Below, piece after piece: positions 10,910 to 21,305 of a DNA stretch of 64,000 nucleotides (positions are counted from its first letter, which is position 1; each line of letters opens with the position of its first letter). The DNA lies in contig JAYGXS010000005.1 in the NCBI GenBank assembly GCA_036362985.1, positions 25,347,446 to 25,411,445 on the forward strand. Direction: 5' to 3'. The notes under the pieces were generated by a model. It was not told the DNA's origin. It searched no databases and saw nothing but the letters and a program-made list of their open reading frames with translations. A program made the position numbers and the translations under genes. The DNA is from Ligula intestinalis (lineage: Eukaryota; Platyhelminthes; Cestoda; Diphyllobothriidea; Diphyllobothriidae).

Positions 10910-12260
10910 TTATTGCAAATTGTTTGCTACGATCCATCGTGCACTGCTATATCGATCCAGTTTTCGCTTAAAACCGTCTAGCGATTCCGACATAACAACG
11001 TTCTGAGGAAGCGCATTCCACGCTCCGGCCACCCTTTTTAAAAAGAAGTGTTTCCGAGCGTCCAGCCTGGCCCCTGTCCCCTTTAATTTGAGAGGATGAC
11101 CCCTCAGATTCGTGGTCGTTGCTAATTCGAAAAAATCCCCTGATATAGGACAGCAGTCTTGAAGACATAATACGCGGAATGCTAGTATCAGGTCCCCCCG
11201 AAGCTGCCTGTAGCGCAAAGGGAAGAGGTAGAGATTCGACAGCCGTGTTTCATATGGCTGCGAGCCCTGCCCCATAACAAGTTTGGTTGCGCGCCGTTGT
11301 ACCTTTTCCAGGATGTTGATGTCTTTCCTGGCCCAGGGTCTCCAAGCTTGGATAGCGGATTCTAGGTGCGGTCGTCCGAAGGTTCCGAAGACTTTTGTGA
11401 AGCACTCTTCATTGAAGGTAGAAAAAGCTCGTTTGACGAGGTATAGGATCGACATCGCGGACTTGGCTACCTTTGTGCAATGCAGGGAGGGTTTAAGCGA
11501 GGGCGTGATCCAGACTCCCAAGTCTTTCTGGGCGTTCACTTCCTTCAATGTTATGTCATTCAGTTGGTGAGTCGTGCCGTTTGAAGAACCGGATTTGCCA
11601 ACTCGAATGGTGGTGCACTTGCTCTCATTGAACGGTAAGAGCCAGTCCGCCGACCATTTTTGAAGTCTAATTAAATTTTCCTGTAAGTGCACTTCGTCAG
11701 CCGCAGTTCGAATTAGGCTCCAAAGTTTTATATCATCGGCAAACATGGCGATGCCGCAATCCAGTTCGCGGACACAGTCGTTGATGTAGATAACAAACAA
11801 GATAGGGCCGAGAACGGAGCCTTGGGGAACACCACTCTCAACCTCAACCTTGGCTGACTGTTTGTCGCTGATGTGGACAGTTTGCGAGCAACCGATTAGG
11901 AAGCTTTTTATCCACGTATGGAGCCTACCCCTTACTCCTATGCGGCTGACTTTATAAAGGAGCCGGTGGTGCGGCACGCTATTGAAAGCCTTTTTGAAGT
12001 TAATATAGACAGCATGCAGTGAGTTTCCACTATCGACTGCCTCAGTCCACCGTTCCAAACAGTAGAGCAAGTTTGTAACGCAGGACCTACCTCTACGAAA
12101 ACCATGCTTAGCATCCAATAGTAGATGGTTTTGTTCCTGGAACTGCATCAGTTGTTGCTTGATAATTTTTCCATGATCTTGCAACAGATTGCAGTAAGGC
12201 TGACTGGTCGGTAGTTATTCGCTGATGTGATTAAATATGCTGGCGTACGTGATGATCTCC
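10910..12260 (-). pseudogene. Non-LTR reverse transcriptase (CR1/Jockey group), defective
   Basis: A 424-codon ORF (minus, 12,184-10,910) covers the RT fingers to thumb and C-terminal tail. The fingers motif GFRRGRSC is at residues 28-35. Motif A, VYINFKKAFNSVPHH (59-73), has Asn62 where the catalytic Asp is expected. Motif B is SGVPQGSVLGPILF (117-130) and motif C MFADDIKLW (147-155) is intact. The tail includes RRATKLV and LDGFKRKLDRY, typical of this group. Upstream, NYRPVSLTAICCKIMEK is in another frame, so a frameshift lies near 12,180; MQDHGK is therefore not the true start. The lost Asp plus the frameshift make it inactive. RT in LINEs copies element RNA at a nicked target. Confidence 0.85.
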
Positions 12261-12274
12261 GGATTCCCAGCTGG

Positions 12275-12697
12275 GGGTACTGAAATTGAGCTTTGAACAG
12301 TGACGACTGCTCACCAACGATCCGCGACAATATCTTCAACGTGTCCGCGAGGGGAAGGTCTCATGAATTCTTGGGCAGGATGAAATTGGCATAGCGTCCA
12401 TGCTCGGCAGGACCCAGTTTACGGAGCAGGAGTCGTACCTTTCAAGCATCTTCTTGGGCTGCCAGATCGACAGAGAACAAATCCTCGTATTGTTTGATAC
12501 CAGGAATCGAAAATAATGGTGACCTGTGGATCAAACAAGAATGAATTGATACTGCTGGGGATGTTATCGATGGATTTCGAACCACCAGCAGAACATGATT
12601 GGCCCGTAGATGAGTTGGAGAGCTTGACGGTGAGGGTTTCCATCAGCTTGAGTTGCTGGTGCAACATTTGCTTCAATTCCGGATACAGGTCCGCCAT
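12275..12697 (-). pseudogene. Ty3/Gypsy gag, 5' part
   Basis: The minus strand from the ATG near 12,697 reads MADLYPELKQMLHQQLKLME then IDNIPSSINSFLFDPQVTII, FDSWYQ, and in other frames KLGPAEHGRYANFILPKN and TLKILSRIVGEQSSLFKAQF. This is the capsid region of flatworm Ty3/Gypsy gag (SI.EF.FDP....F..W, RLLLRKLG..EH.RY..FILPK, LS.IFGE..SLF). The frame changes at least twice. I prefer this ATG over one 32 codons upstream because the upstream stretch overlaps the putative primer-binding site and LTR end. The gag is interrupted by the LINE just after GEQSSLFKAQF. Confidence 0.7.
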
Positions 12698-12710
12698 CGA
12701 AACTGTAAAG

Positions 12711-12721
12711 CTGCGTCGCCA
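12711..12721 (-). other. Putative Gypsy primer-binding site
   Basis: The minus strand reads TGGCGACGCAG directly after GGTCGTGACAATT and 14 nt before the gag ATG. A TGG-led stretch just after an LTR ending in CA is the usual tRNA primer-binding position. The LTR upstream (12,725 onward) could not be bounded, and the tRNA species was not identified. Confidence 0.35.
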
Positions 12722-13081
12722 AATTGTCACGACCAGTGCTTGGTACTTGTATTTAGCACGAACGCGGTGCTTACCAGTTGTTGTCCCGATCACCCACGAG
12801 GGAACAAGAGAAGGAGACGTGAATTCACACAGAATACGTCAAGGCAAGAAAATGCAAGTCAAGCAAGTCATTGCTAGTCAATCTTAAAAAAAGGCTGCGG
12901 GGTATTTTTTCAGTCCGCTCCATGAGCCGGCGTCAGCGGCAAGAAACCCATCAGCTATGATGAAAAATCGATAGCCACGGCGTGCTCTCATGACAGCTGC
13001 GTGGAGTCGCACTCGGAGGCCTGTCTGTAAGATGAGTAAACGTGGGAATCGGCACATTTCCAACGGAAAAAACATGAGTAG

Positions 13082-13309
13082 TTGACTAAAAAAGAGGGTA
13101 GAGCTTCTCCAGATGGTAGGCCTCGCTCTGCAAAATATCCGCATAACTGGGCGATCTTGGCAAACGACGGCTGTCAGGGAAGTATAGAATTTGCTCGAGT
13201 TATTTACCTAAAGAATCAAGCAAGGAACACGGGCTTTCCATCAGCAGATAAACTTCACAACAAAAAGATTTCTTCTGATGGAATATCTGTTGAGAATTTC
13301 TTTGGATAG
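13082..13309 (+). pseudogene. DDE transposase C-terminal fragment (DDE_Tnp_4-like)
   Basis: The plus strand encodes DGRPRSAKYPHNWAILANDG then CQGSIEFARVIYLKNQARNT and NKKISSDGISVENFFG. PHNW...L.D.GYQG and a late SSDR..VENFFGRL are recalled from uncharacterised animal DDE endonucleases of the Harbinger/ISL2EU type. The Asp in ANDGCQG would be a catalytic residue and the Glu in VENFFG the third acid. Only the last 75 residues or so remain, cut after ENFFG. No terminal inverted repeats or earlier Asp were found. Family placement is from memory. Confidence 0.45.
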
Positions 13310-14690
13310 TTCCCACAGTTACGGGGAAAGGGGATAATGTATTACACGTATCGATGGAGTGAACAATCATATGTTATAACTGCGCATTTGGGGTTTCATT
13401 AACTAATTTCACTATCCCAAACAATTCATCTCGGGTGCAATATTATAACTTCTGAAAAAACGTGCAAGCATTCCAACAGCAAGCTTCCAGTGACAAAAGC
13501 TGCAAGCACAAGCAGATCCAATCAAAATATCCCCAAAATCAAGAGGCACGACTTGCACAACAGCTTTCCAGCGTACAATACTCAAGAAATAATGCCCCTG
13601 CACTCCCAAATGAAGATCCAGTCAGGGAAACTAAATTTTCTGAAAGCCAATAAAGAGGAGCTCTAGAATCCGACCAAAGATTGAGTTATTTCCAAATTTA
13701 TTTACTCACTAAACGGTGACTAAGAGATTTCATACTAAATTTCTGACTTCCAATCTAACTAGTGAATTCAGAATTATATAAGTCCATAAATGGATCAATT
13801 TTAGCTGAGCGGTTGCTTAGTATCTGACTGGAAGGCCTAATTGATTGGATAATAGCAGTTGGTGCGCGCCTATCATTGGCTGTCCCTCAGGCTGTGTGCA
13901 GCAGCTCCAGACGTGTCCTCACGTGACCTATTGTGTGGTGCGGGCGCGTTCCGTATTGTTATTTGTGGCATGATACCTTAAATGCAAAAAGATTGCAGTC
14001 CATAAATGGAAACTCTGACTGTCCCTGTTAAAGATGTTCTTTTTTACGCAAGCTTATTTACACTTGCATCATTTGTTAATTTATATGCTAGTCACAATGA
14101 ATGGGACCATTTTTCTCGCAATTTTGCATAAAACCTTCAAGATAAAGCCTCTGTTACTCGTACACTCGCTATTATTTGTGAGGGCTGTTTATGCTGATAC
14201 CGTTCTCTCAGACATTGTGATGTTGGGGAGTTTCTGAGATTTGCTATGTTCACTCGACGCAGTGCGATCTAGTGTTACTCTAGACGAGAGGGCGGCTGTA
14301 CTTCAGCCCAATCCTTAAGTTTCACTGACTTAGCCCAGTCCACTTGGGAGTCCAGTTTCTGGCCCACAGTTTATCTAACCAGACTTAACCAAGCTTTTCA
14401 CTCCATACAGCCTTAAGCACGCATAGGTATTGCATCGTTGTGGCGGTTGCGCACACACAGCCTCGGGGATAGCCAATCACAGACGCCCATAAATTCTGCC
14501 ATTATCCACCAACCCGACGGCGATTGGCTCTCACGCGAGACACACCCTACGTCCTTCACGCCCCATTCCCATTGCAGCGAGACCCGTACGCCGACACGCG
14601 CTTTGTTGGCACGGGCTGCCAACTGTACGCGCTATCCGCTGGTGTCTTCTACGTCCTCATGCATAGAAACGCCGCCTTAGTATTGTGTGC
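13310..14690. other. No recognisable gene
   Basis: Only short ORFs. The 14.4-14.65 kb stretch has overlapping ORFs on both strands from higher GC, with no domain signature. Confidence 0.45.
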
Positions 14691-14699
14691 GTCGGTTAT

Positions 14700-15470
14700 G
14701 GTAGAGCCAAGCATTCCAAACGTGGACGAAAATAGATTTTTCGGGGAGATGGCAGGAGTCGTAGAAAACAAGCCAACTTTTGCCGATAGACGAGAATATG
14801 CGACTTCCAGGAAGCAGTCCAGAAGAAGAAGATGCAATCACTGGAAAAAGAGTTTTATTTTCCTGACGTTTTAGATTCGGTTGAGAGTCCTTAATCATAG
14901 ATAATCGTAGGAAAGTCGGAAACATGCGCAGGTAAGGGTGATACATGTACAGGCTGCACGGTATTTACAGTTCGTGACGGTCATCCGCATGCATACTATG
15001 ATTATCAGTTCCCGTAGCCACAGCTTGAGGTTTTCATTGGTGTTATGATGGTTCATTAATTGCCACAGTTTGTTTGTCCGCGTCGGATGTGGGCTTGATA
15101 ATTGCGGGACAATTATGTCCGCTGTCGTCCGAGTTGTTGCTGCGCCCGGTTCTTCCCACATGACTGATTCTGTTTCTCAGGAAATGTCTCAGTACACCGT
15201 ATGGGAATGCCAAATCATTGCGCTTGTTGATATATCGGGGGCCTGAGAACCATGACTCGAGCAGCTCGCGGCTCACGCGGTTGTCACCTCTTGTGAGGAT
15301 TTCGGCCTCGTAAAACTTGAAAATATGGCCGGGTCCCGTCGAGTGAGCTGCAACTTGTTCCAGTGATCACGTCTTCTTCTAAGCCAACTTTTGTTTTCGC
15401 CTAGCGTCACCAGCATCTTGTTGCACAGGACTGGACAAAAAGCCTTCTGCTTGGCTGGTAACAATTTTTT
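14700..15470 (-). mobile_element. PLE subfamily B: GIY-YIG tail, ORF end and pLTR
   Basis: On the minus strand the order is AAHSTGPGHIFKFYEAEILT (in a frame shifted from the neighbouring ORF), RELLESWFSGPRYINKRNDL, then a C-terminal extension LRELIIIVCMRMTVTNCKYR, a stop near 14,895, a decayed hammerhead-like box (AAAACGTCAGG, near 14,862) and pLTR sequence to about 14,700. H.F.F.EAEIL..G...SRELLESW is the end of the PLE GIY-YIG module. The same C-terminus and pLTR occur at 27.37-27.65 kb. RT is missing and frames are broken. Confidence 0.7.
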
Positions 15471-15829
15471 CCATGCAATACGGAGTTGTCCATTTTTAGA
15501 ACTATCAATACTGAGGTCAATTTTGCGCCCTGGTTACCCTAATTGAAGTTGTTGAATGTGTCCTGTCCTCGGAAGATGGTAGGTAGGGAAAACAAGGTGA
15601 GGTAGATGCCGTGACGGTCCCACTTACGCAACCAGATACCGATTTTGCCTCCACTTCGTCCTCGAGAGCAAAAGGGACCTCGTCTCTATCAATAACTAGC
15701 GCGGAAGCCCGGCTTCGCCTTGGGCTTCCTTACATGTTGTTGACCCTTAGGTAGACAAACCGCATATGAAAACTTCTTAAAATGATTATGTCCAGTTAAT
15801 TTCAACTTTATTTGGGAAATTCATAGGTT

Positions 15830-16250
15830 AATACCTTTGAACTCCCTCTTTGTACATATTTATGAGGCAGAACCTGTGGCGCTGCCAGAAATGGATCAGC
15901 GTTGGATAGGGGAAGACAGTAAAAAACTCCTTAGGCATGTTCCACAAGTCAAGTTTCGAATGCCATTTTGCGGGATTTAAAGAAGAAAAACTGTCGAGTG
16001 TGGGGCTGGGGCCGGGAGGGGGGGGAGACGACGGGTATATGTAAATCGGATGTCCTGCTGCTGAAAGTGTTGGAATCATGTCATCGCGGTTGATCAATAG
16101 CCTAATGGTCACATGAGGGGAAGATCGCAATGGGCACGAGAACATCGCCGAGTAGCGGATTTGAGCCCATCGTACACCCTTGCTGGTTACCGAGTCTGCC
16201 GACCAGATATCGAAGCACGGGAGCCCAACGATCGTCAACAGTTATTCTTA
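15830..16250 (-). repeat. LINE 3' UTR copy
   Basis: Homologous to the LINE 3' UTR at 10.4-10.75 kb on the same strand: shared ATATTTATGAGG/TACATATGTGCAG region, GACAGTAAAAAACTCC and AAGAAAAACTGTCG. The 136-codon minus ORF across it is non-coding in origin. No RT precedes it. Confidence 0.5.
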
Positions 16251-16599
16251 GCAAACAAAGTACTGAAAAGTAGCGAGCCGTATGGTTTTTAAAGGAAATT
16301 TCTGCCAGAGAAGTTTGGTGGCAAACCTTAGTTGCTGCCGAGCGGTAATGTAATTAGTCTAGCATCCTAACAAAGAACATCTTTTTTTCATGCTTGTCCA
16401 ACTGCATCACAAACGTGTCCATAGGTGGCATTAAAATATGAGCGAGTGAATAAGTATGTATGCGGTGGAAAGTGGTAAATGTGGGCATTAAGAGAGCAGA
16501 ATTTTGCAATAAACGATAGTGAGAAATACGGGATCATGAGAAGGCAGGATATAAAGATCAATAAGGAGATGGAAGGTAGATTCGTCAGACGAACGCTTC

Positions 16600-17457
16600 T
16601 GAGTAAACGACAGTTCTCTAAACGCCGTTGGGTGCCAATACGTACAAATTGGTTTTTGAGCCAACCCGAGATATCGCAACGTAGAGCTGACCGTGGGAAA
16701 AGCACGATTCTTCCAGGTGAATTCCAGTCACCCTGAAGGTTTGACCTTGGGACTTGTTGATGGACATGGCTAAGCAAACCTTCACGGGAAATTGAAGTCA
16801 TCGGAAATTGAACGGAGTGTCAGATGGCACGATAGGAATGCGGGGGATATAAGCAGTCTCCCCTTTTGCACAACCGGTCATAATTGTGGCCTCTATGAGG
16901 TATGACATCAGTCGCTTGAAAATTAACCTAGTGCCACTGCATAGCCGCGGTGCATCAATATTTCTCATCAGCATAATTGGCACGCCAACCTTCAGAACCA
17001 GTTTGTGCGATGGAACGTCAGATATTTTCAAGATGTTCAGGAATGCAACTGGATAATTTACACAGTCGGAAGGATCAACCGTCGTATCGAATGATTTGTA
17101 CAATTTTTCCTCACCTGGAGTAAGACGGCTAATTCTGTCGTTAATGGAATTGACGAATTTTTTGGTCGGAGCACGAATTACTCGTTCGCATAGCCATTCT
17201 GCGTCGGTAAAGTTATTTTGGAGATCAGGGAAAACTTTTTCTCTAAGATCTTCGTCACTGATCAGCAAATTTGCAACCAAACTAATAGGGATGTTTCCGG
17301 TAGCATCGCTGCCAATTTTCCCTTCGCCAATCTTCAAGATGTTGGTGGAGAATCCGTCGTTTTCATGGGCATTGTGCAGGAAAACTCTCATATTGGTCGT
17401 GAGTTTTAATCTCTTCACCGTTGACCATAGCGGTGAATATTTTAGGCAGAATTTCAC
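16600..17457 (-). pseudogene. Helitron PIF1 helicase, C-terminal part
   Basis: The minus strand carries LKLTTNMRVFLHNAHENDGF, then NEFV-like VIRAPTKKFVNSINDRI, HKLVLKVGVPIMLMRNIDAP and RLCSGTRLI, then in other frames AMSINKSQGQTFRVTGIHLE and SHGQLYVAISRVGSKTNLYV. These are the late motifs of PIF1-type helicases, including the K-S-Q-G-Q-T and VA-I-SR motifs that bind and hydrolyse ATP. A frame change occurs near 16,800, and the protein ends in a stop shortly after LYVLAPNGV. A break from the upstream part lies near 17,460. Confidence 0.85.
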
Positions 17458-17473
17458 CTGGTCACCCTTTGAA

Positions 17474-18196
17474 TCACCAGTAGTGTCTGGCGGAAATCAC
17501 CAGATAAAACCATTGTAATGTCACCAAACGGAATGTTTTTCCTGTGAAATCACGCAGCGTTCTGTCTACCGCTTCCAGTGCGATTCTGTTGGCCATGGTA
17601 CACTCGTCCCAAATTAGAGCTGAGCACCGTTTCAACAATTCAGATGATCCACTACCTCTGCTTATGTGGCATATTGCGGTGCCATCATCAGGTAACCTTA
17701 GAGGAAGCTTGAAGGTACTGTGAGCAGTTCGGCCACCGGGAAGTAACGTCGCTGCTATACCAGCCGATGCAACAGCCAAAACAATTTTGCTTTCTTTGCG
17801 CAGCTCAGCCAAAAGCAGCTGAATGACGAACGTTTTTCCAGTTCCACCGGGCGCATCCAAAAAGAAAACGTGGTCGCCATTACTGCGGTTATGGAAACTG
17901 TCAATAATAGTGTTGAATGCGTGAAGTTGATCGACCAGCATCCTTGGTTTTTGAAGAGCCACGTATGCTGCCAGCTCAGTAAAATTGTAGCAAAGTTCCC
18001 GCTGAATTATAGTTGGAAGCTGATTTCCAATGCTCCTGTCAAAAGGAGGAAATCCATACCTTTCAAGTTGCTCTCCACCCATTTCAACCAAAGTGTTTTC
18101 AATATGAATGAGTGCCATGTTGTACATGGCGGCATTGAAGTCTACGGGAAGATAGGCATTTTTCAACTGTAGTTGATGTCGGTAGTCTTCCGACAT
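17474..18196 (-). pseudogene. Helitron PIF1 helicase, N-terminal ATPase part
   Basis: An intact 240-codon stretch with Walker A DAPGGTGKTFV, the PIF1 signature GIAATLLPGGRTAHSTFKLP and Walker B IWDECTMANR. The preceding segment LPVDFNAAMYNMALIHIENT is the Helitron linker before the helicase. The helicase would unwind the displaced strand during rolling-circle transposition. The ORF closes in LVISARHYW, where the family would continue GGDFRQ; the next part is in another frame at 17,457. Confidence 0.9.
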
Positions 18197-18211
18197 ATCA
18201 TTTTTGTACTT

Positions 18212-18693
18212 TTACCATAGATCATGGGGGCAGTTCAACTCACAACTTCTGATCAACAACGCAAGTATTCGTCGTAATTGAATAGGAGCGTTAGCAACGA
18301 CAGCTTCAGCAATGGTGTTCTCCCACTGATTATCATCTTGAAGCAGACCACGCCTCGCACAGGCTTCTCTGTAGGTAGAACACAGAAAACCGTCAATCGT
18401 CCTTAGATCTTCAAACGATGTTGGACCTTTAACTTCATGGAGTAGCATTCGTAAGTCGAAGCATTCTTATCGAGAGGGGTGAACAGTGTAAACTTGCCCA
18501 TTTTCACATCATACTTGGTGCCGGGATGTCCGTCAACTGGAATACCTACCTTTCGTCGGGCGCACTTGTTTCGATTCCATGTGTAGTATGAGAAGACCTG
18601 AATATGCAAAAGTGTCTGGGCAAACGAATCTTGCTGGCACAATTTGAAGAACTCAGTCAAATTTTTATCTTTAGGATTCTGAAGCTGATTCAA
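18212..18693 (-). pseudogene. Helitron Rep-helicase linker region
   Basis: Two minus-strand stretches overlap in different frames: LTEFFKLCQQDSFAQTLLHI with YYTWN (18,693-18,403), and LLHEVKGPTSFEDLRTIDGF with YREACARRGLLQDDNQW (18,448-18,212). Both match the Helitron segment between Rep and helicase (FF.L...D.FA..LLY...P.YY.WN; LLHHV.GPTSFE.LRTV.G). At least one frameshift lies near 18,430. Confidence 0.8.
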
Positions 18694-18795
18694 GAGGAAT
18701 CCTTCCGTAAAGTAAACCCGTTGGCCGTTTTCCAGGTGGACGCTTAAGTGTTCAATGGCCGGAAAATGGTTATGGATATCAATACCAAAGATTCT

Positions 18796-19640
18796 CTAGA
18801 ATGCCTCATTGCTGCTGATGTATCTGCCCATTTCATACTGGGTTATCTCATCATCGTTGTTAGGGTGGTTGAGAGAGTACATGGCGGCATCGGATCCTTT
18901 GTTGATGCACTTGCAGACGTACTTGATGGACTTCACTGAGTTGCAAAATTCAATGTTGATGTGGGCGTTGAATACTTTTGACAGTAAGGGGGCAATGCAG
19001 CACAATCCAAGGGTTATCAATTACCACAGCACTGTTTCGCCTTTCATTGATAACTGCTTCGAATCCGCCAATCTCAGGTTGTCGCCTTCTATAGAGAGGG
19101 TAACCATCCCCATCAGTCTGAGTTGCATCTAGAAATCGCTTGGGATATCTCTTGGTAAATTTCCCATCCTGCATGCAAGGGCTGTTAGGATTTATCTGAC
19201 CGCATGGGCCATGCGCCAGTTGAGTTTTGATCGTTTCAAACAGGACAGGGTCAACGGATCGGTCCGGCAACTGTGCGCATATAAATTTGTTGACATCGGA
19301 AGAGGGCAATTTTTCCTTCAGCAAGACCAAAATGTGAGCGTGGGGCAATCCTCTCTTTTGCCACTCAACAGTGTACATGTGACACTGAACATGACCAAAA
19401 ATTTTGAATTTTGTTGAGTCTCATCATGGTTTTCAATTTAAGCTGGAATACCAGCGCGGACAAATCATGGCGATCCTGTGGCTTTTGACCGGGGAACAAC
19501 TCATTAGTAATTTCAGGCCACGATGGGTTGCAGGTAGACGTAATGAATAGGTCCGGGCGACCATAATGCCCAACGTAAACCAACGCATCTAAGGTTTTCT
19601 CATGCATGTAGTGAGGAGACCCAGTGTGGCTTGACGGCAA
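18796..19640 (-). pseudogene. Helitron HUH Rep endonuclease
   Basis: On the minus strand: GSPHYMHEKTLDALVYVGHY, GRPDLFITSTCNPSWPEI, the HUH motif in WQKRGLPHAHILVLL, CGQINPNSPCMQDGKFTKRY, and the tyrosine motif KYVCKCINKGSDAAMYS. Rep uses two His to bind metal and two Tyr to cut and join single strands. The usual motif is YxCKYxxKG; here the second Tyr is Cys, so strand transfer would fail even if frames were restored. Frames break near 19,370 and 19,000. Confidence 0.85.
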
Positions 19641-21305
19641 GATGAAAAGTTGACCACGACCAGCACCATTACCACCACCAGAAAGGATAGTCTCTAAGGT
19701 GGATGTAGTTGTTTACGCGAAGTTCTTGCTGGTGTGTGTGGAAATAACAAAAGCGTTCTGTTTCCATTTTGGCAAACATATCAACAGCAAATTGCAGGAA
19801 CAACGTTTTGAATCGACAAAGTAGGTTGAAAGTTCGTTTCCGAATCATAAAGTGATATGATTAGAAGGCTTTACAACTTACTGTTTTACGGGTGCCAATT
19901 TGAGGTAAACCGAAGCGACAACCGTCTTCACCATTAACATGCAAGAGAGGGTATTGTAAGGCGTCGTATGAATGGTGTGTCTTGTATATCCTTTGCAACC
20001 TATCACCCCTCCTTCTCAAGACAATATCCCTGTTGCCGTGCTGTGTTTCTGACATAATGACGGCCACCTCGTTGCATGCGGGAGCATTAAGTATTCGTTG
20101 GTGTTCTCCACGAGGACTTTTATCGGCATCTATGACAATAGTGAAGTCAATGGAAGCGTGCATCTCCATGGCGGACTTTAAACTGTTAACGTAGTTGTTG
20201 CGCTGGTGTAGCATGTCTTAAAGGGATGGTATTATATGATGCTTTAAGCCTGGGTACACTCGGGATCGGTCTTGAGCCTGAAGGTTTATGTATTCTACGA
20301 AATATATTTGTAGAAATTTCGGCTCGCCATCAGGATGAGGTAGTAACGATCCAACCCGGTGGCAAACCTGGCCTTCCACCTTAAAGGTAGGCATAAATCC
20401 AACCTCACGAACAACGTTGGCACCAAAGGAGGTCATTTGAAACACACCGTTGTATTTTCGAATATTAGAAAGAAAATTCTTCGAGTCGTCGGTATTACCA
20501 GCAAGCAATGCTTGAAGTATTTCTGGTGGTGGGGGGGGGGAGTTATTCAGTAGAATTTTGCCGTTGGAACAGCACATGCCGATCCTCTCACCAGTACATT
20601 TTTTCGCCTGAAAATGTCCGCAACCTTCTACCATCTTCCCAGTGGAAACATTTACATCTTCCGCATGACCAAAATTGGGCTGTAATTGAGTGAGGCTTTG
20701 TCCCACACTTGAGCATTTATGGATGCAACCGACGGGCCAGAGTCGCCAAACCGTATGGGAATTGGTTGCAAACTGGAGTTTCCAGCATCGTTTGGGCGTT
20801 GATCCGCTCTCTGTGATGCTTGCATAGTCAGACGTGCACTTCTACGTCTGGGTAATTCGTTTTGCCGACGTTGCGAATCTCTTAACCTACCTAGCTCTCT
20901 CCTTCACAGGGTTTGGACCTCGGTTTCTTGGGAGAAGTTAATTTGATGGCGAATCGCGTCTTCGCGTCTTCTATGCAGCATTTGATCGTCGGTTTCTTGG
21001 GAGCGTCGATATCGCTGACGTATGGCATTAGTCTCCAGGCGAAGCCATCTCTCTGCTTGTGTTTCTTGCGAACGTCTTATAACATTGGCAAGTCTCTTCT
21101 GTTCCTTCATTTGAACTTGTGTTCTCGCGGCTGCTCTTATTCCTTTTCTACCTAATGAGGTAGAACCTACAAATAGGTAATGATTATGAACAGAATAACA
21201 TAAGGTAGAAAAGAAGTCTACAACGTTACCTTCAGTCACCAGCCCATCATCGTTTGTCGAGTTGTTTGTATTCAGAACATGCCTGACGTCATCACTGTTG
21301 CCCAT
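19640..21305 (-). pseudogene. Helitron N-terminal region
   Basis: Minus-strand pieces: RRSQETQAERWLRLETNAIR and repeats of it (20,904-21,305), the arginine-rich repeat array at Helitron N-termini; CGHFQAKKCTGERIGMCCSN (20,218-20,706), the zinc-like motif; YDALQYPLLHVNGEDG (19,861-20,214); and YHFMIRKRTFNLLCRFKTLF plus FAKMETERFCYFHTHQQELR (19,700-19,850). All sit in the expected order. MGNSDD at 21,305 is a possible start but was not confirmed. Frame changes occur near 20,210, 19,860 and 19,680. Confidence 0.8.

Larger units (their letters stand above)
10335..12270 (-). mobile_element. 5'-truncated CR1/Jockey-like LINE inserted in Gypsy gag
   Basis: The unit comprises an RT ORF (minus, 12,184-10,910, with its N-terminal segment in another frame up to about 12,260) and about 570 bp of 3' UTR ending in GATACTGATACTGA at about 10,335. 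The endonuclease half is absent. The 3' UTR also occurs at 15.83-16.25 kb and its terminus at 5.2 kb, confirming a multicopy LINE. Gag sequence stops at about 12,275 and resumes at about 10,345 on the same strand, so the LINE is the younger insertion. I did not resolve a target duplication. Confidence 0.65.
16600..21305 (-). mobile_element. Helitron, near full coding span but broken
   Basis: About 4.7 kb on the minus strand hold, in order, an N-terminal arginine-rich repeat region, the Helitron-like N domain, the HUH nuclease Rep and a PIF1-family helicase, the canonical animal Helitron Rep-Hel layout. Reading frames change several times, so it is non-autonomous now. Helitrons move by rolling-circle replication. 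I could not find a convincing 5' TC or 3' hairpin-CTRR terminus, so the true ends are open. Frame changes are few for the length, suggesting it is younger than the PLE debris. Confidence 0.85.

Noticed and set aside
15828..16238. 136-codon gene on the minus strand
   Set aside because: It overlies a LINE 3' UTR whose homologue at 10.4-10.8 kb does not keep the frame.
16250..16420. Helitron 3' terminus (hairpin plus CTRR)
   Set aside because: CTAA and CTAG strings exist, but no GC-rich hairpin sits just upstream of them.
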